Of a DNA stretch of 64,000 nucleotides, positions 52,131 through 63,868 are shown one piece after another. Where the stretch lies: positions 6,324,001 to 6,388,000 of the forward strand of contig CM066287.1 in assembly GCA_033816765.1 (NCBI GenBank), written 5' to 3'. This DNA is from Nothopassalora personata (taxonomy: Eukaryota; Ascomycota; Dothideomycetes; Mycosphaerellales; Mycosphaerellaceae). The notes below the pieces were generated by a model. That model saw nothing but the letters and a program-made list of their open reading frames with translations, did not search any database and was not told the DNA's origin. The position numbers were made by a program, and so were the translations under genes. How positions within the stretch are numbered: the stretch's first letter is position 1; the number at the start of each line of letters is the position of its first letter.

Positions 52131-53396
52131 GATTGAGAGGACTCGGTGACCCTACGACTTGGAGCAGGGCCGACATCTGTTGGAGAGGCGGGAAGCAGTA
52201 TGGCCTCATTTTGGGTTGGAGTTTGGCGTGTTCAGAGCGTGGTGTCTGTTGGCGTGGTTGGTGACACGGAGAGGAGGCATGTCAGCGCGGGCTAAGTTTT
52301 CCCTAGCGCCCCCCCCCCCACCCCCCGGGCACCCCCACTGTGGCTAGTCCGTGCTGTTCCGCATTTGGATGCTCTCACAGTCTCACTTCTCGTCTTCATC
52401 CTTCGGGTCCTAATCCCCTTTCCTTTCGTCACACATCTGCGGCGTTCTGCCTCGTCGCTGTTGCTGCCACATCACCGACCATTGCTCGTTACTCAGGGCG
52501 TTCTTCCCGGTGACACGATGTAAGGCCGTTGGGTAGGCGCAGCCCGAGATCATCACCTTCGCGTCCAGCTGAGCATACACCCTCAACGCCTGGGATACAC
52601 AGCCAGCGCCGCTTGTTGGACATATATTGCCGATACCCCTTGCAGATATGCTGCAAACACGCTAGCCGGAGCTGGAGATTCTTCTTTCTACTTGGCCTGT
52701 ATCGTTGTAGACAAGGGGTTCTCCGGCGTCCGACTATCGCGTACTGCACTAATGCTGAAGTCTCACTAGATCTGAGAGGCACGTGCCGGTGTGCCTGAGT
52801 GCCTGGAATACGAAGCCAGCTTCTATCTTCGCGTCTATCTGCATGTGAAGTCGACATGGCCGCACTTCCGGCTGGTGGCACTACCTTTGCAAGGCGCAAA
52901 GCTGAAACCTGGGATTCAGAGACTTTCGTGCCCGGAGCCAACACCGACACTGACACAATTCAGCCTCATCATCCACCGAGACCCACGGTAAGGTTTGTTG
53001 GACCAGAAAATAAGAGATACCGTTGCCAACGATTGGATATGCCCGAAATGCAAGGGACCTCAGCTGCAGTTGAAGGATGAGTATGATGATCTGGCCGTTC
53101 CACCATACTCCACATACAGCATGTTGTCTCTAGGCTCCAGATTCAACATGGATGCCCGAGTAGAGTGTGCTGCAGTGTGCTCAAAGAAATGGCCATGGAG
53201 AAATCTTCGACGTAACACCAACAGTGCCTTCATTTATGCGCCTTTCAGCTTTGGCACTGCCCAGCCAGAAGGGTTATGTAAATCGTCCAGCAGCACAGCT
53301 GATATGTCTCCCAGAAGATATTGCGTCACGAGGTATAAAGTCTTCATTGTAGAACGCACGCACTGAATCAGTTCAATAGCAATCCACTTTGCAAAG
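52131..53396. other. Divergent intergenic region, GTPase and subtilase promoters
   Basis: 1.27 kb. A C-rich homopolymer tract lies at 52309-52337. A frame opening MAALPAGGTTFARRKAE at about 52856 looks codon-like but ends or loses sense within 100 codons; it was not called. Confidence 0.4.
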
Positions 53397-56300
53397 ATGC
53401 TTCGAATCATGCCGATTGTTGCATTGTTGATGGGCGCTCGCGCTCAGCAATACGGTTATGGAGCGTCTCCGTCGTCCATAGACACATACGGCAGCATTTC
53501 TTCCAGTTCGACTTCATCGTCTCCAGGTTATGGCTTGCCTGGAACCAGCACGTTGTCGTCCTCCACTCTCAGCCTGAGCTCGGCTCCGCTCGGTTCCATC
53601 AACGCGACGTATACCTTCACCAACTCCGAGGGCCAGACCGTCATCTCACAGAGCAGTGGCTTCGTAACGATACCGACCGGGCTCTCGGGCGTGACAACAA
53701 TTACCACTGGTGGCCAAACGTTGACGTATGATCCAAACCCGCCAGGGACTTCGGCTGATGCATCGGGCGCAAGCGGTTCAAGCAGTTCCTCCACGAGAAG
53801 CGATGTGCTTACGCCATCGAGTAACACGCTTGATCCACTTTCCAGTTCATCTGCGTCGAACGACCCTTCTGGCTCTACAATATCGACAGCAAACCCTGCG
53901 AGCTCCACAGGGCTCCCCATAACGAGTTCCGTGTCAACAAGCTCCGGCGTGGACCCTAGCGTGGCCATTTCGACTACTGTCAACTCCAATGGACAGACTG
54001 TGATATCGAACACCAACGGCGCGGTGACATTACCCACCGGGATATCGTCAGCGACGACCTTGACCAATTCAGATGGTCAAACGTTCACGTTCCAGCCAAA
54101 CCCACCAGTAATCAGCACAACGACACCGGACAATGGCACCACAACAACAAACAGTGAGGGACTTACTGTGATCTCCAACTCGCAGGGCGTAGTCACACTT
54201 CCGACCGGCATTTCCAGCTTGACTACTATTACCGGTGATGCAGGTCAGACGATCACATTCATCCCTTCTGTATCCAGTAGTGGCGGTAACCCTGCTTCGC
54301 CGGTCATCACAACCACAAACACCGATGGCGTGACCCTCATATCGAGTTCCGGACAAGTTTTTACTATTCCTACTTCCCTATTGACACCAATCACGGTTAC
54401 CAACAGTAATGGCTCGCAGATCACATTCAACCCCTCCACAAGCTCACCAACCGACACTTCGGCTGACACCTCTTCTGTGGTCACCACTACAAATCCGGCA
54501 GGTTTTACTGTCATCTCGCAGTCAGGCGGCGCAGTCACCGTCCCCACGGGCATTACGACTCCTTTTACCACGATATCGAACAGTCTGACATTCACTTTTG
54601 TCCCTTCCAGCGTGACCTCAAATGCGTCCACCTCTCCTCTGAGCTCTGTGTCTGTGACGACAACCACAAACTCCGAAGGACAAACCATCATTTCGAATAC
54701 GGATGGGTCTGTCATTACTCTTCCGACTGGAATTACGACTCCCATTGTTACGACCGATCACAATGGGCAGACCACGACCATCAGTCCAGTTGGGCCGACA
54801 AGCCCGCCGATAACATCATCACCTACGACTACTACCAGCGGAGGGTTCATCGTGCCTGTCACGACTTCAGTTGACGAGCCCAAAGCTACCGACGATGGCT
54901 CTGTAATACCGTGCGATCTATGGTTTTTCAATATATGCATTCGATGGGACGACTTCAACATACTCGGGTGGGAGATCGACTTGCCTCCAGGCCCATATCC
55001 ACCTGGACCACCGCCTCCCTTCTCCATCGACCCCAGCGCGTCCTTCAGCATCAGCATCAGTGGTACACTACCGGACTGGCCCGAGTTCACGATAGGTCCT
55101 GACCGCATACCGACATTCTCCCCGGAGCCAACAGAATGCCAGACTGAGACAGCAGAGCTTTGTGCGACGCGCACATCCTATGGCGTCTCCGTCTCTTCGG
55201 ATGCCACGGTAACAACAGGATCGCAAGTGCTATCTACTTGTGCTACTGTCTTGGGATGTAACGTGGTAGACAGCTCGGCTACCACAACCACGACTGATGG
55301 ATGTACGTCTGCCAGCACTGTCACCAACGTCTTCCTCTCGTGCCCAGCATCAGCGACTGGAACTGCTTCATGCTCCACAACAAGCACTTCGGCCGTATCT
55401 GGCTGCTCTGTAACACCCACCACGGTCACGTGCGGACTTCTGACCCCGACTGGCATCATCCAAGATCCAGCATGCCAAGAAGACTCGTCCACATACATCG
55501 TCTATCCAGAGGATGGTGACAATGCTGCTCAAGTAGACGATATTGCATCGAAGCTCGCTGCCTATGTCAGCGACCCAAGCTTGTTGTATGCCTCGAACAC
55601 AAGGACGCTGGGCCTGAACTATTGGCGATTGCCTCTTACAGACAGTCAAGCTCTTGAGGTCGCGAACATTACCGATGTATGTATTCGACGCCACAGAGGA
55701 AGCCTTACTAACTTGGTGCTCAGGTAGCATCGCTTCAGGAGGACTGTGGCAATTCGTGCACGAACGATCCCAACACTGCCCGAGTCTACCAGTCCGGCAT
55801 AGACCGACAATTGAGCTATATCTCTTGGCCTCCGTATCTGCCAGCGGGTCCGGTCTTGAACGATGTTTACTACTTTGATGATAGTGCTGGCGATGCTATT
55901 AGTGTCTACGTCGTGGACACCGGCGCTAACATGGGTCATCCGGTACGTCGATTTGGCAGCATGCAACGAACAGGGGTCTGCAAAAAGACGCAGGGCTGAT
56001 TTGTTGCACATAGGAGTTCGACCGAATTAGAGATCGTACAAGATGGATTCAGGTAGGTCAAGGCGCTCAAGCCGGAGAGAATGATTGCAAATCGCACGGA
56101 ACATCAATGCTCAGTCTTGTTGCGGGGAGGACCGTCGGCGTAGCCAAAAACATCCGGCCCATCAACGTACGTATGCCGTGTCGCGGACCTGCTGTGTCAT
56201 TCACCCCAGCAGATTGGCTGGATGGTCTAGGCATGGTCAACGATGAGCTTGACGGCTCCACGCCCACCGTTGTCTTGATGGCTAGCTACTGGCGACCGGA

Positions 56301-57708
56301 ACGGGATTTCGAGGGACTTGAACGTCTGGAGACATTTATCGGCTTTGAACGACGACACAAGGCACTCCTGGACGCAATGGCTGCGAAGGGAGCCGTACTG
56401 GTGACCGGAACTGGCAATGAGAATGTGCCGACAGTCAACGGCTGGCCTGCTAGCTTCGGCAAGGCGAACGACCCATACTTCGTGCCATCTCTGCTCGTAA
56501 TGGGTAGCGTCCACGGTGATGGTTCCGCAAGGGCCGGCAACTACGATGCGGCTGGGGGCCTACCTCACGCATATGCACCCGGTCTCAGTATCCGCGCTGC
56601 AGATTCCAACCCAGCCTTTTGGACAAACGCTCCTCTAAAGTCCACCAGTGGCACGTCATGCGCCGCTGCTTTCACTGCCGGCCTCGCGGCATATCTGCTC
56701 CGTTTGTCCCAACTTGGTGTACTACTGGACGACAGTGGCCAAGCCGTCCCCACGTCCCCTCAGGCCATTCATGACTTCGTCATTAGTCAGGCATGGTCGA
56801 GGCAAGACGTCGACGGGGCACCAAGACCTGGAATCTGGAATGGTGCAGATGTCAGACTGCTTACATGCCCCTGGAATCCTGACCGACCTCTACGGCGTCG
56901 GCAGGAGTCTGCTACATGCAGAACACCACTTGCGACTAGCACATCTACAAGTAGTACGACTTCTGCTACGACCTCCACTAGTGTTGACTTGCCAACCTTG
57001 ACTGATCTGCCAACCTTAACTACTGGCATAATCTCGTCCTCGGGAAGTTCATGCGTCTCGACAGCGCCAGTGACGCAGTGCAACGGATCAGGAGGTATGC
57101 ATATCGGACGCCATCTCTGAGCATGAGATTATCTGGCTGACTATCAAGCAGGTCAAAGCGTCTGCGTGACCACATCATCTTGCGCCTCCTGGGTCGCAAC
57201 CGACGTACCCACAACGACAGCGGAGCCGACAACCACAACGGATGAGCCATCATCAACAGTCTCCACCGCGCCGCTGTTCACATCACCGACTGTCTGCAAC
57301 AACGAAGCAGATTTTCCCGGACATGCTGATGTCTCAGGCGACGCTCAAGCTGATCTAGGCAAAGAGTTCTGCGACGAACACAACGTGGACATGTACCCAG
57401 GCGACGCTGCTCAATCTCAGATCAAGCAAGATGGGGATGACATTAATTACGAGTATCGCATTGAGTACAAGCCGGACTGTTCTCCCGAAGGCTGGGATCA
57501 TCAGAACTCGTACACGCCTCAGATGGATGGAGCTGGAATAACTTGCCCGATTGTTATGGAGCTGATTTATTCGAATTGTAAGTTGAACATGCCTAGGCTC
57601 GAAAGTTTGTGTCATGCTGACGGCGACGGTGTAGGTGATAACAATGGTGGTGTTGGAGGATACATGGACGTCGGATGCTTGAGGTATACGTTCATCGGGG
57701 CAAGGTGA
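53397..57708 (+). CDS. Large secreted subtilisin-like protease with repeat-rich N-terminus
   Basis: A predicted 1359-residue protein, five exons; introns 55677-55723, 55943-56013, 57095-57151 and 57578-57634, all GT-AG (the last is in frame and could be retained). A signal peptide (residues 1-16) is followed by ~470 residues with six ~45-residue units (pattern TTNS-GQTVISN-G-VTLPTGI-TT) in Ser/Thr-rich linkers. Next come an IPCDLWFFNICIRWDD segment and a Cys-rich zone. The peptidase S8 domain has D825 (VVDTGAN), H861 (CKSHGTS), the oxyanion N968 (GTGNEN) and S1048 (SGTSCAA). After a Thr-rich linker a C-terminal Cys-containing domain begins VCNNEADFPGHADV. Probably extracellular or wall-bound and heavily O-glycosylated. 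Confidence 0.9.
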
Positions 57709-58040
57709 GTGCAAGTGGATCCTGCTTGAGCAGTGACGGAAGCTGGGCTGGTGTACTTGCCTTCAAACCAGAATCGGGCTTGGAGACTCACTCGCGAGGA
57801 GGAGATTCCATTGTCAATCAAGCGCCTTGTCCAAACTGCAAGGTTCACCGGTCGATGTCTTGATATCAAGTATCACAACCCGACAGTGCATGGTATTTGG
57901 CTTTGTTCCCCGACAGCATAAATACTCTTACCACCCATAGGTACTGTGAATCATCTACATCACATTCAAGGACACAATCACCATGCCCAACATCCTCGTT
58001 TCGCGAGCCGAAATGATCATTCAAGCTCGCGCAGACGACC

Positions 58041-58667
58041 TTGCCGATGCACCAGATCGTCAAGCAAAAGTCGCAGCAGAGTGCCCCATGGAGTCCTACG
58101 ACAAGAAATGGTCCCAAGCAAAGAACGCACCCAAACGAGCCCAACAAACAAAAGTACGAAAGAGCTCTACAAGAAGCAGAAAAGCGCAAGCGTGCAGTCC
58201 GCAACGCAGCAGCACATGCACAGGACCACGACCCCAAGCCTCACCCTACGCCTCCCGCAGAATCTGCTCCCTCGCGAGGCGCACTTTTCAGAGTCGTCGT
58301 GGAGAAATGGCAAGATCGGTGCCTCGCCTGTTTCGCTAGCTATGCCACTCTCCAATTCTTCTTCCCCCGCTCTCCCATCGCAAGACTATGCACCAAGCAG
58401 ATGTGTCGGAATGAGACGCGTGCCATTCCGATCTGGAAGTTTCAGATCCAGGATGCTTTCCAGTGCGTGAAAAATATGCGCTGGAAGAAGGAGCGGGTTG
58501 CAAAGCATCCGGATAAGCTCTCTGCCTGTCCGTTGAAGAGGATGGAGGACTTTCAGGCGAGGGTGAAGGAGGTTTTTGTTGTGGTTTATTCTCGAGATGC
58601 ATCATGGGTAGGAGGAGAATACGAGTTCGACTTTTGTCGGATATCGTCTATCAGGGAAAGGGTTTGA
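58041..58667 (+). CDS. Hypothetical protein, possibly frameshifted at the 5' end
   Basis: A 208-residue frame with a coiled-coil-like stretch KYERALQEAEKRKRAVRNAA, then CLACFASYA and a basic C-terminus. A different frame starting ATG at 57983 (MPNILVSRAEMIIQARADD) also looks codon-like and overlaps it, so the true N-terminus may come from that frame through an intron or frameshift. No family is recognised. Confidence 0.35.
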   Translation: MPMHQIVKQKSQQSAPWSPTTRNGPKQRTHPNEPNKQKYERALQEAEKRKRAVRNAAAHAQDHDPKPHPTPPAESAPSRGALFRVVVEKWQDRCLACFASYATLQFFFPRSPIARLCTKQMCRNETRAIPIWKFQIQDAFQCVKNMRWKKERVAKHPDKLSACPLKRMEDFQARVKEVFVVVYSRDASWVGGEYEFDFCRISSIRERV

Positions 58668-60466
58668 AGCTCATTCACCGCTCCCCTAGAGTCTTTGTTG
58701 TTATACGCTGCAGCCTGCGGGCGATGTTTTTCATTTCCTTGAGTGATCTGCCATCTTGCCTGCCTGCCACCACTGCGCACCTCGCACAAAGCATACATTA
58801 CCACAAGATCGGCCGCAAGTGATCGGGCTAGGTCTCCCTGCTTTTGCGCAAGCTCGCCTTCCAAGTCATATACAGATATGACATTCCCGGCAAAGAAATT
58901 CCTCCACAACAGTACATTGTCGCTCTCGTGCAGCATCTTTGATGGCTTCGCCGTCCATAAATATAATGCCATGTACGTAGCCAGATATCACGGCTTTGAA
59001 AGTGGTAAGGGAATATGCCTTTGTACGCGGGATCGAGCTTTCTGCTAGATGCAGCTGTCTCTCTGTCCTTGGCGTTCGGGTACAAGAAACCTCTGGTAAG
59101 GAGAGGCATGTTCAGCGAGGTCACTACGTTGCCGATCGCCCCGTTCTTGGAGTAATAGAATGTATCCAGGGACATGCTGGCATCTAGGTATGTGTCGGGA
59201 TGTTGGAGTAGGCAGAGTCTTTCAACGTGACTTGCCACAGCTTCTCGGACTCGTCCTGCTGGTTTTGGACCATGGTATCTATTCAGAGATGTACGGGCGG
59301 ACCGCTTCCGTTTGCGCGAAAGGCGTGCATTCACATACACTTCTACTACCAAGCTCGTATCTGGCCATTTTCATGTCAGACCTCTCCCCTCAACCTCACA
59401 ATCTTATTCCTCCTGAGCGGCCTAGCGCTCGCGAAAGGAGCCCAATCCTTGTATCTCACTACGCATTGCGCCGACCGGGAGATCTCATTGTATGTGAAGC
59501 AATGCAAGACTCCCCAAGTCCGTGTGCGAAGCTACTGCGGGATAAATTGCTTCGCAGTGAGGCTGGGAATCCTGGATATGACTGTGGGGATTTGGAGAGA
59601 TTGTATGCCTTGTCGGTCTTGGAGGCCTTCACAGTCCTGACGGCGGAGACAGTGGGTGTTGAATTGAGTGATTGTCTGTTCTTGGGCTTCGATTATGTCT
59701 GGGAAAGGAGGGAGGGTTGAGTAGGCGGAGGCAAGGAGTGAGGGAGGATTGAGAGCAGGGGGGTTCTTGTCAGATGTGCCTTTTCTTACGCTATATACCT
59801 AAAGTAGGATGGATGTCGTCTGACATTTCTCCTTGTGTTCAGCGATATTTCCATCACCATTCTCAGCCTCTCCATTGAGGTCTCAGCGGCCACTACTCGG
59901 ATCCTCGCCCTTGCGCCGTGGTGAACTCAGTGGCTTGGTCCTGCTGCTACCTCCACTCCAGTAAGTCTGCGGTTTGGTGCCATCAAGAATATTGCCTTAT
60001 TGAACGCAATCTGGAGCTAAAGAATTGATGGAGCGAAGCGATACCTCGAGTACCTCTGGGGCAATGATGACGCCGTCATCCTCGATCACGGCAAGCAGTC
60101 GAGGCTGCAGAAACACGATCCCATGCACCGGACCGGCCTTCCTGAAGACAATTGCATCTGCATTACGGTGCCTAAAAACGCCCCAAGTCTCGAGTAGTGT
60201 TTCCGATGAACCCCAAACTTTAAATGCTTGCTTGCATCATCATGACTTGGGATATATCGTCACATTGATGTTCGGGGCATCACAACACAATTGACGTTTT
60301 TCGCCGTCACAGCATCGACGCTGCAGATCATCTCACATCGTCCTTGCATGAGCACATGGCACCAGGCGTGCTCGAGTGAAGACTGAAGGTATAAGTATCG
60401 AGCATTTCTCGCAGTCGAAAGCATTATATCCTCATCAATACGAACAGATTGCAAACAACATTCAAC
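58668..60466. other. Unassigned stretch with long but unrecognised frames
   Basis: 1.8 kb. Minus-strand frames at 58586-58972 and 58828-59352 and a plus-strand frame at 59160-59720 are open for 129-187 codons, but none has a motif or a good splice model. They overlap one another on opposite strands. A decayed gene is possible. Confidence 0.35.
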
Positions 60467-60588
60467 GACCACTCGATCCAACCACTCAATCCAACCATTC
60501 AATCCAACCACTCCATCCAACCACTCAATCCAACCACTCAATCCAACCACTCAATCCAACCACTCAGTCCAACCACTCAATCAAACAA
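60467..60588 (+). repeat. 13 bp minisatellite AACCACTCAATCC
   Basis: About nine tandem 13 bp units with single-base variants, ending 22 bp before the start codon of the small KGG-type gene, so probably within its 5' UTR. Confidence 0.9.
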
Positions 60589-60610
60589 CCCCCCCCCCAA
60601 TCAAATCAAC

Positions 60611-60917
60611 ATGTCTTCAGGCGGCGACACCTACAAGCCAACCGGTCCGCATCCCTTCCTTACCCTTCCCTCCAGCTCCATATTAACATTTCCCAGAGCA
60701 CGGCGGCCTCCGCGAAGACGGTCAGCCAGACGGCCGTGTAGGCACTGGCCAATTCGCCCAGGGCAAGGTCGACCCAGTCGAGGCCGGTAAGCAGGGTGGC
60801 CACTCAAGCGGCGGTGGTGACTCCAGCGACGGCAACTCAGGCGGTTCCGGCAAGGGCCAGTTTGCTGGCGGAAAGGTCGACCCAGTTGAAGCTGGGAAGA
60901 AGGGTGGAAAGTCATAA
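60611..60917 (+). CDS. Small hydrophilic KGG-repeat protein
   Basis: 84 residues from two exons (intron 60645-60696: GT...TTAAC branch site...CCAG). Splicing turns a 34 nt first exon (MSSGGDTYKPTG) into a continuous Gly-rich frame: EHGGLREDGQPDGRVGTG, then GKVDPVEAGKQGGHS, a Ser/Gly linker, and again GKVDPVEAGKKGGKS. The paired AGK(Q/K)GG elements resemble the KGG motifs of stress-induced hydrophilic proteins such as fungal Con-10 and bacterial GsiB types. No signal peptide or membrane segment. A stress or conidiation role is only suggested by this resemblance. The donor GTCCGC is unusual, so the intron rests on frame continuity. Confidence 0.7.
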
Positions 60918-61307
60918 ATGCTTCGCAGCATGACGATCTGTTGAGTGAGCATCGTGATGACATGGCCGTTTTCTCCAGTATGAGGAATGATATTTGAACG
61001 AATACGATTGTTTCTCGTTGACGCCACCTATCCTCATAACTTCACCGTCACTTACTTATCAAATCGTGAAATAATCGAGTCGTCGTTAGTTACTTCACTC
61101 CTGGTAACATTCCTCATGGTGACATTTTCACTCAATGTCTCCTTGAGGCTTGCGGAGCTAGTCTTATTGGCGTGGTAATGTATCCAGAGTTCTGGTACAT
61201 TGTATAAAGAGAGCGTTACTCTAGCAATTGGGAGACGGCAGTCGTGTGCACGTGACACTGCCAAGCAGGCCGGTGATTGGTGACACTCTCTCTATTAAAA
61301 AATATCC
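60918..61307. other. Intergenic between convergent genes
   Basis: 390 bp; nothing recognised. Confidence 0.4.
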
Positions 61308-63125
61308 TCAAGCCCGACACTCTTCACAATACCACTTCTTGCTCTCCGGCGCCTCCTCAATCCCCACACACTGGAAGTGAAACCACTGCTTCCTACACTC
61401 CTCCCCATCACACGCCAGCATCCTTCCCGAATCAGGTCCATTGCAATAGCAGTACCCTTCCTCGACCTCCCCACCCGCAGTATCGCCCTCAGACATCTTG
61501 CATTGTTTCGCCGGTCGATTTGACGTATCTGCCGATCGTTTCTTTGATTGCTTCTCTGGTTGTTCTTCCTCACCGTAGGATTCTCCCCAACCATAGCAGG
61601 ACTTGCCTTCCATGTCGACGAAGCGTTCGAGCTCCATGATGTCGGTTTTGAGGAGTGGCTCTCGCGAGCGGGATTCTTCGTAGCTCTGTTCCCAGTCGGA
61701 GCAGCATTCGACCTTTTTGACTCGCATGCGGCGGATCTCGGCAGTTTCTGCGATGTCTTCATCTTCCGGCATCTCTTCGTCGTTTTGCTCGTCGTCCTCG
61801 TCACTGTGGCTGCCGTTGGTTTGCTTCTGATTTCCCTTGCCTTTTGCTCCATCGTTCTTCTTGGCCTGCTCCTCTTCTTCGTCTTCCTCTCTGTTCTGCT
61901 CTTGGCCGACATCTTGATCATCCTCTCCAACATCGTCACTTGGATCGACTGTGTTGTTTTCGGGGTCGTTAAGTCCATTAACGATCCTTCTCACTCCCAT
62001 TTCGTCACCCTCCTCGGTTTCGTTGAGCTCAGGATCTACCCAACCTTCTGTATAGCTTCCACCGAAGTCGATGATCCAGAGATCGTCGTTGGCATCAACC
62101 ATGAAGTTGTCTCCCTTAGCGTCGCCCCAGATAATGCCGTGCTGGTGCAGCAAATCTACCATTCTGGCACTCTCTGCCGCCCACTTCGACCGCTTCTCTT
62201 CTGGTACCTCGGAATCTAGCATATGTGTGAGCGGCGTCGGACTTTCTATGGCATCCATGAGGAAGCCCATGGCGTTAGGGCTCTTGTTTGAGTCCTTGGT
62301 TGCAAAGTGGACCAAACCATGTAGCAGCGGTACCCTCATCTCGTTCTGTAGGCCTTCGGCTTCGATGCGCTTCATCACGTTGATCTCACGCTTCATTGGT
62401 TTGTACTGCGTGATGTCGACAACCTTCAAGAAGTATTCGTTTCCTTTGTGTCGTACCAGAGCTGGATGTATCGGCGGAGGATCTGAGCTTTCGCGGACGA
62501 CCAGGACATCGCTAGCCATGATCGTAGGAATGTCCAGCTCCCGAATATACTTTGGCAGTGGCATAGAAGGTATCAAAGCGTCCGTTCGATTTGTAAGCGA
62601 GGCAGGAGGCGACGTCTCTTTTTCTGCCTGTAGCTTGCCATCCTGGATGTGAAGTTCGTAGAAGTGTGTTGGACAGTGGTACCAATCCTGCACGGTCCGC
62701 TCTTCATCAAGACTATGCTTCGAGGACGTCTTGAAGACATCATTGAAAGAGGACAGCATCCACCGCTTCAGTGCGCCAGAAGGTCCATCGTCGTGTGAGT
62801 CGTTGTCCTCGTCCGTCGCTGCATTGATATCGATGCCGCTGTCTTTGCTGTCGTCCGAACTACTATCGATGTCTTCGTTCTTCGTCACGAATAATGCTTT
62901 CGTGCCGTTGGCTTCCTCGCCCTCGTCGGCTTCAGCTTCCTTCAGAGTATTCAGCAGCTTGCGGTATTGGTTCGAAATCCTCTTCCCAGCTTTCGATCGA
63001 TCGTTCAGGCGTTTAGGATCTGCGATGATATGGTATCGTTGGCGATGGACAAGAGCAGTCAAGGCACAGTTGTTGTCATTGTCGTGGTGGAAGTGGATGG
63101 TGTGGTACTCTGGCAGTTTGACCAT
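61308..63125 (-). CDS. Protein kinase-like domain fused to a C-terminal PHD finger
   Basis: Single exon, 605 residues from the ATG at 63125 (an in-frame ATG at 63173 is also possible). Residues 1-200 are charged and unassigned. A kinase-like domain follows: Lys234 in NEYFLKVVD, catalytic loop WGDAKGDNF (D335, N340) and metal motif IDFGGS (D353). The glycine-rich loop is weak and the activation segment short. An acidic, disordered linker (~370-470) leads to the ING-type PHD finger at ~558-605 (YCYCNGPDSGRMLACDGEEC, WFHFQCVG, WYCEEC) with all C4HC3 ligands. PHD fingers of this type bind the histone H3 tail, often methylated Lys4, so a chromatin-linked role is a reasonable inference. Kinase activity is not certain. 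Confidence 0.85.
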   Translation of the reverse strand: MVKLPEYHTIHFHHDNDNNCALTALVHRQRYHIIADPKRLNDRSKAGKRISNQYRKLLNTLKEAEADEGEEANGTKALFVTKNEDIDSSSDDSKDSGIDINAATDEDNDSHDDGPSGALKRWMLSSFNDVFKTSSKHSLDEERTVQDWYHCPTHFYELHIQDGKLQAEKETSPPASLTNRTDALIPSMPLPKYIRELDIPTIMASDVLVVRESSDPPPIHPALVRHKGNEYFLKVVDITQYKPMKREINVMKRIEAEGLQNEMRVPLLHGLVHFATKDSNKSPNAMGFLMDAIESPTPLTHMLDSEVPEEKRSKWAAESARMVDLLHQHGIIWGDAKGDNFMVDANDDLWIIDFGGSYTEGWVDPELNETEEGDEMGVRRIVNGLNDPENNTVDPSDDVGEDDQDVGQEQNREEDEEEEQAKKNDGAKGKGNQKQTNGSHSDEDDEQNDEEMPEDEDIAETAEIRRMRVKKVECCSDWEQSYEESRSREPLLKTDIMELERFVDMEGKSCYGWGESYGEEEQPEKQSKKRSADTSNRPAKQCKMSEGDTAGGEVEEGYCYCNGPDSGRMLACDGEECRKQWFHFQCVGIEEAPESKKWYCEECRA

Positions 63126-63868
63126 GGCTACGGTATTTGATGGGATCGGAATGGGCTGGGCACACGGGAACACGCAAGGGGAAACAGCAGATGGACAGAA
63201 TTACCTTGACGACGGCTGTCGACTCGTAAGTCGTCTCCCCAGCCTCGTGGCTGCTTACCTCTGCAAGACAGATCATGGATGTCATCATTGTTTCATGGGC
63301 CTCTTTGCATCACCAAGTCCCGAAAGCAGTTAAGGTCGTAGATTAGGTTCGCGGAACCCAGATCCGCGCACATCAGCGAAAAATTCCCCTGGCACTAATG
63401 TGGCTTAATCTGGGACATGAGTCAGCACTCGACGCGTGAGAAGCGCATCGTCGGGCGGCTCGGCCAGTGGCGGGCCGGGGCTTCGTACCGCGCGGCGCGG
63501 GCACATCATTTCGACTGTCAAACATGTTCTTGAGATCAGGTCGACATTACTTTATACACTTGTCACCATAAAGTCATCGTCATTGTCATTGGACTCTGGC
63601 AATCGCACTGGTCGAGACACCCCAGTCTGCAGGTATGTCATCGGCTATGGACCTGGTCCCGCCTTGCACATGCTCACCGAGGCACGTGTCAGCCTCCACT
63701 CGCACTGTACCCGAGGTCAGTAAGATCGGTGCCTGTCTGTACTACATCGTATTCAGCAGAACAATAAGGGAGCCGTAAAAGTCGATTCAGGTATTCCCGG
63801 TATCACCAAGTGCATCGTATATTCTTCTCATCTCGTGCCCTGTTGTTGCCTTCCACATCCAACACGTC
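63126..63868. promoter_or_regulatory. Divergent intergenic region before nitronate monooxygenase
   Basis: 743 bp separating two divergent start codons; no gene or known site recognised. Confidence 0.4.

Noticed and set aside
52489..52956. 155-residue minus-strand frame between the GTPase and the subtilase
   Set aside because: No family feature and no consistent start; intergenic.
52856..53080. Short plus-strand frame opening MAALPAGGTTFARRKAE
   Set aside because: The opening looks codon-like, but no splice path gives a longer protein and no motif is present.
54245..54745. 166-residue and neighbouring minus-strand frames inside the subtilase gene
   Set aside because: Antisense of Ser/Thr-rich repeats; Val/Gly-rich shadows caused by the repeated codons.
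58586..59352. Two overlapping minus-strand frames that might form one gene
   Set aside because: Frames differ and no GT-AG junction joins them sensibly; no recognisable family, so left as unassigned.
60467..60588. CRISPR-like array
   Set aside because: Contiguous 13 bp units without spacers in a eukaryotic genome; a minisatellite.
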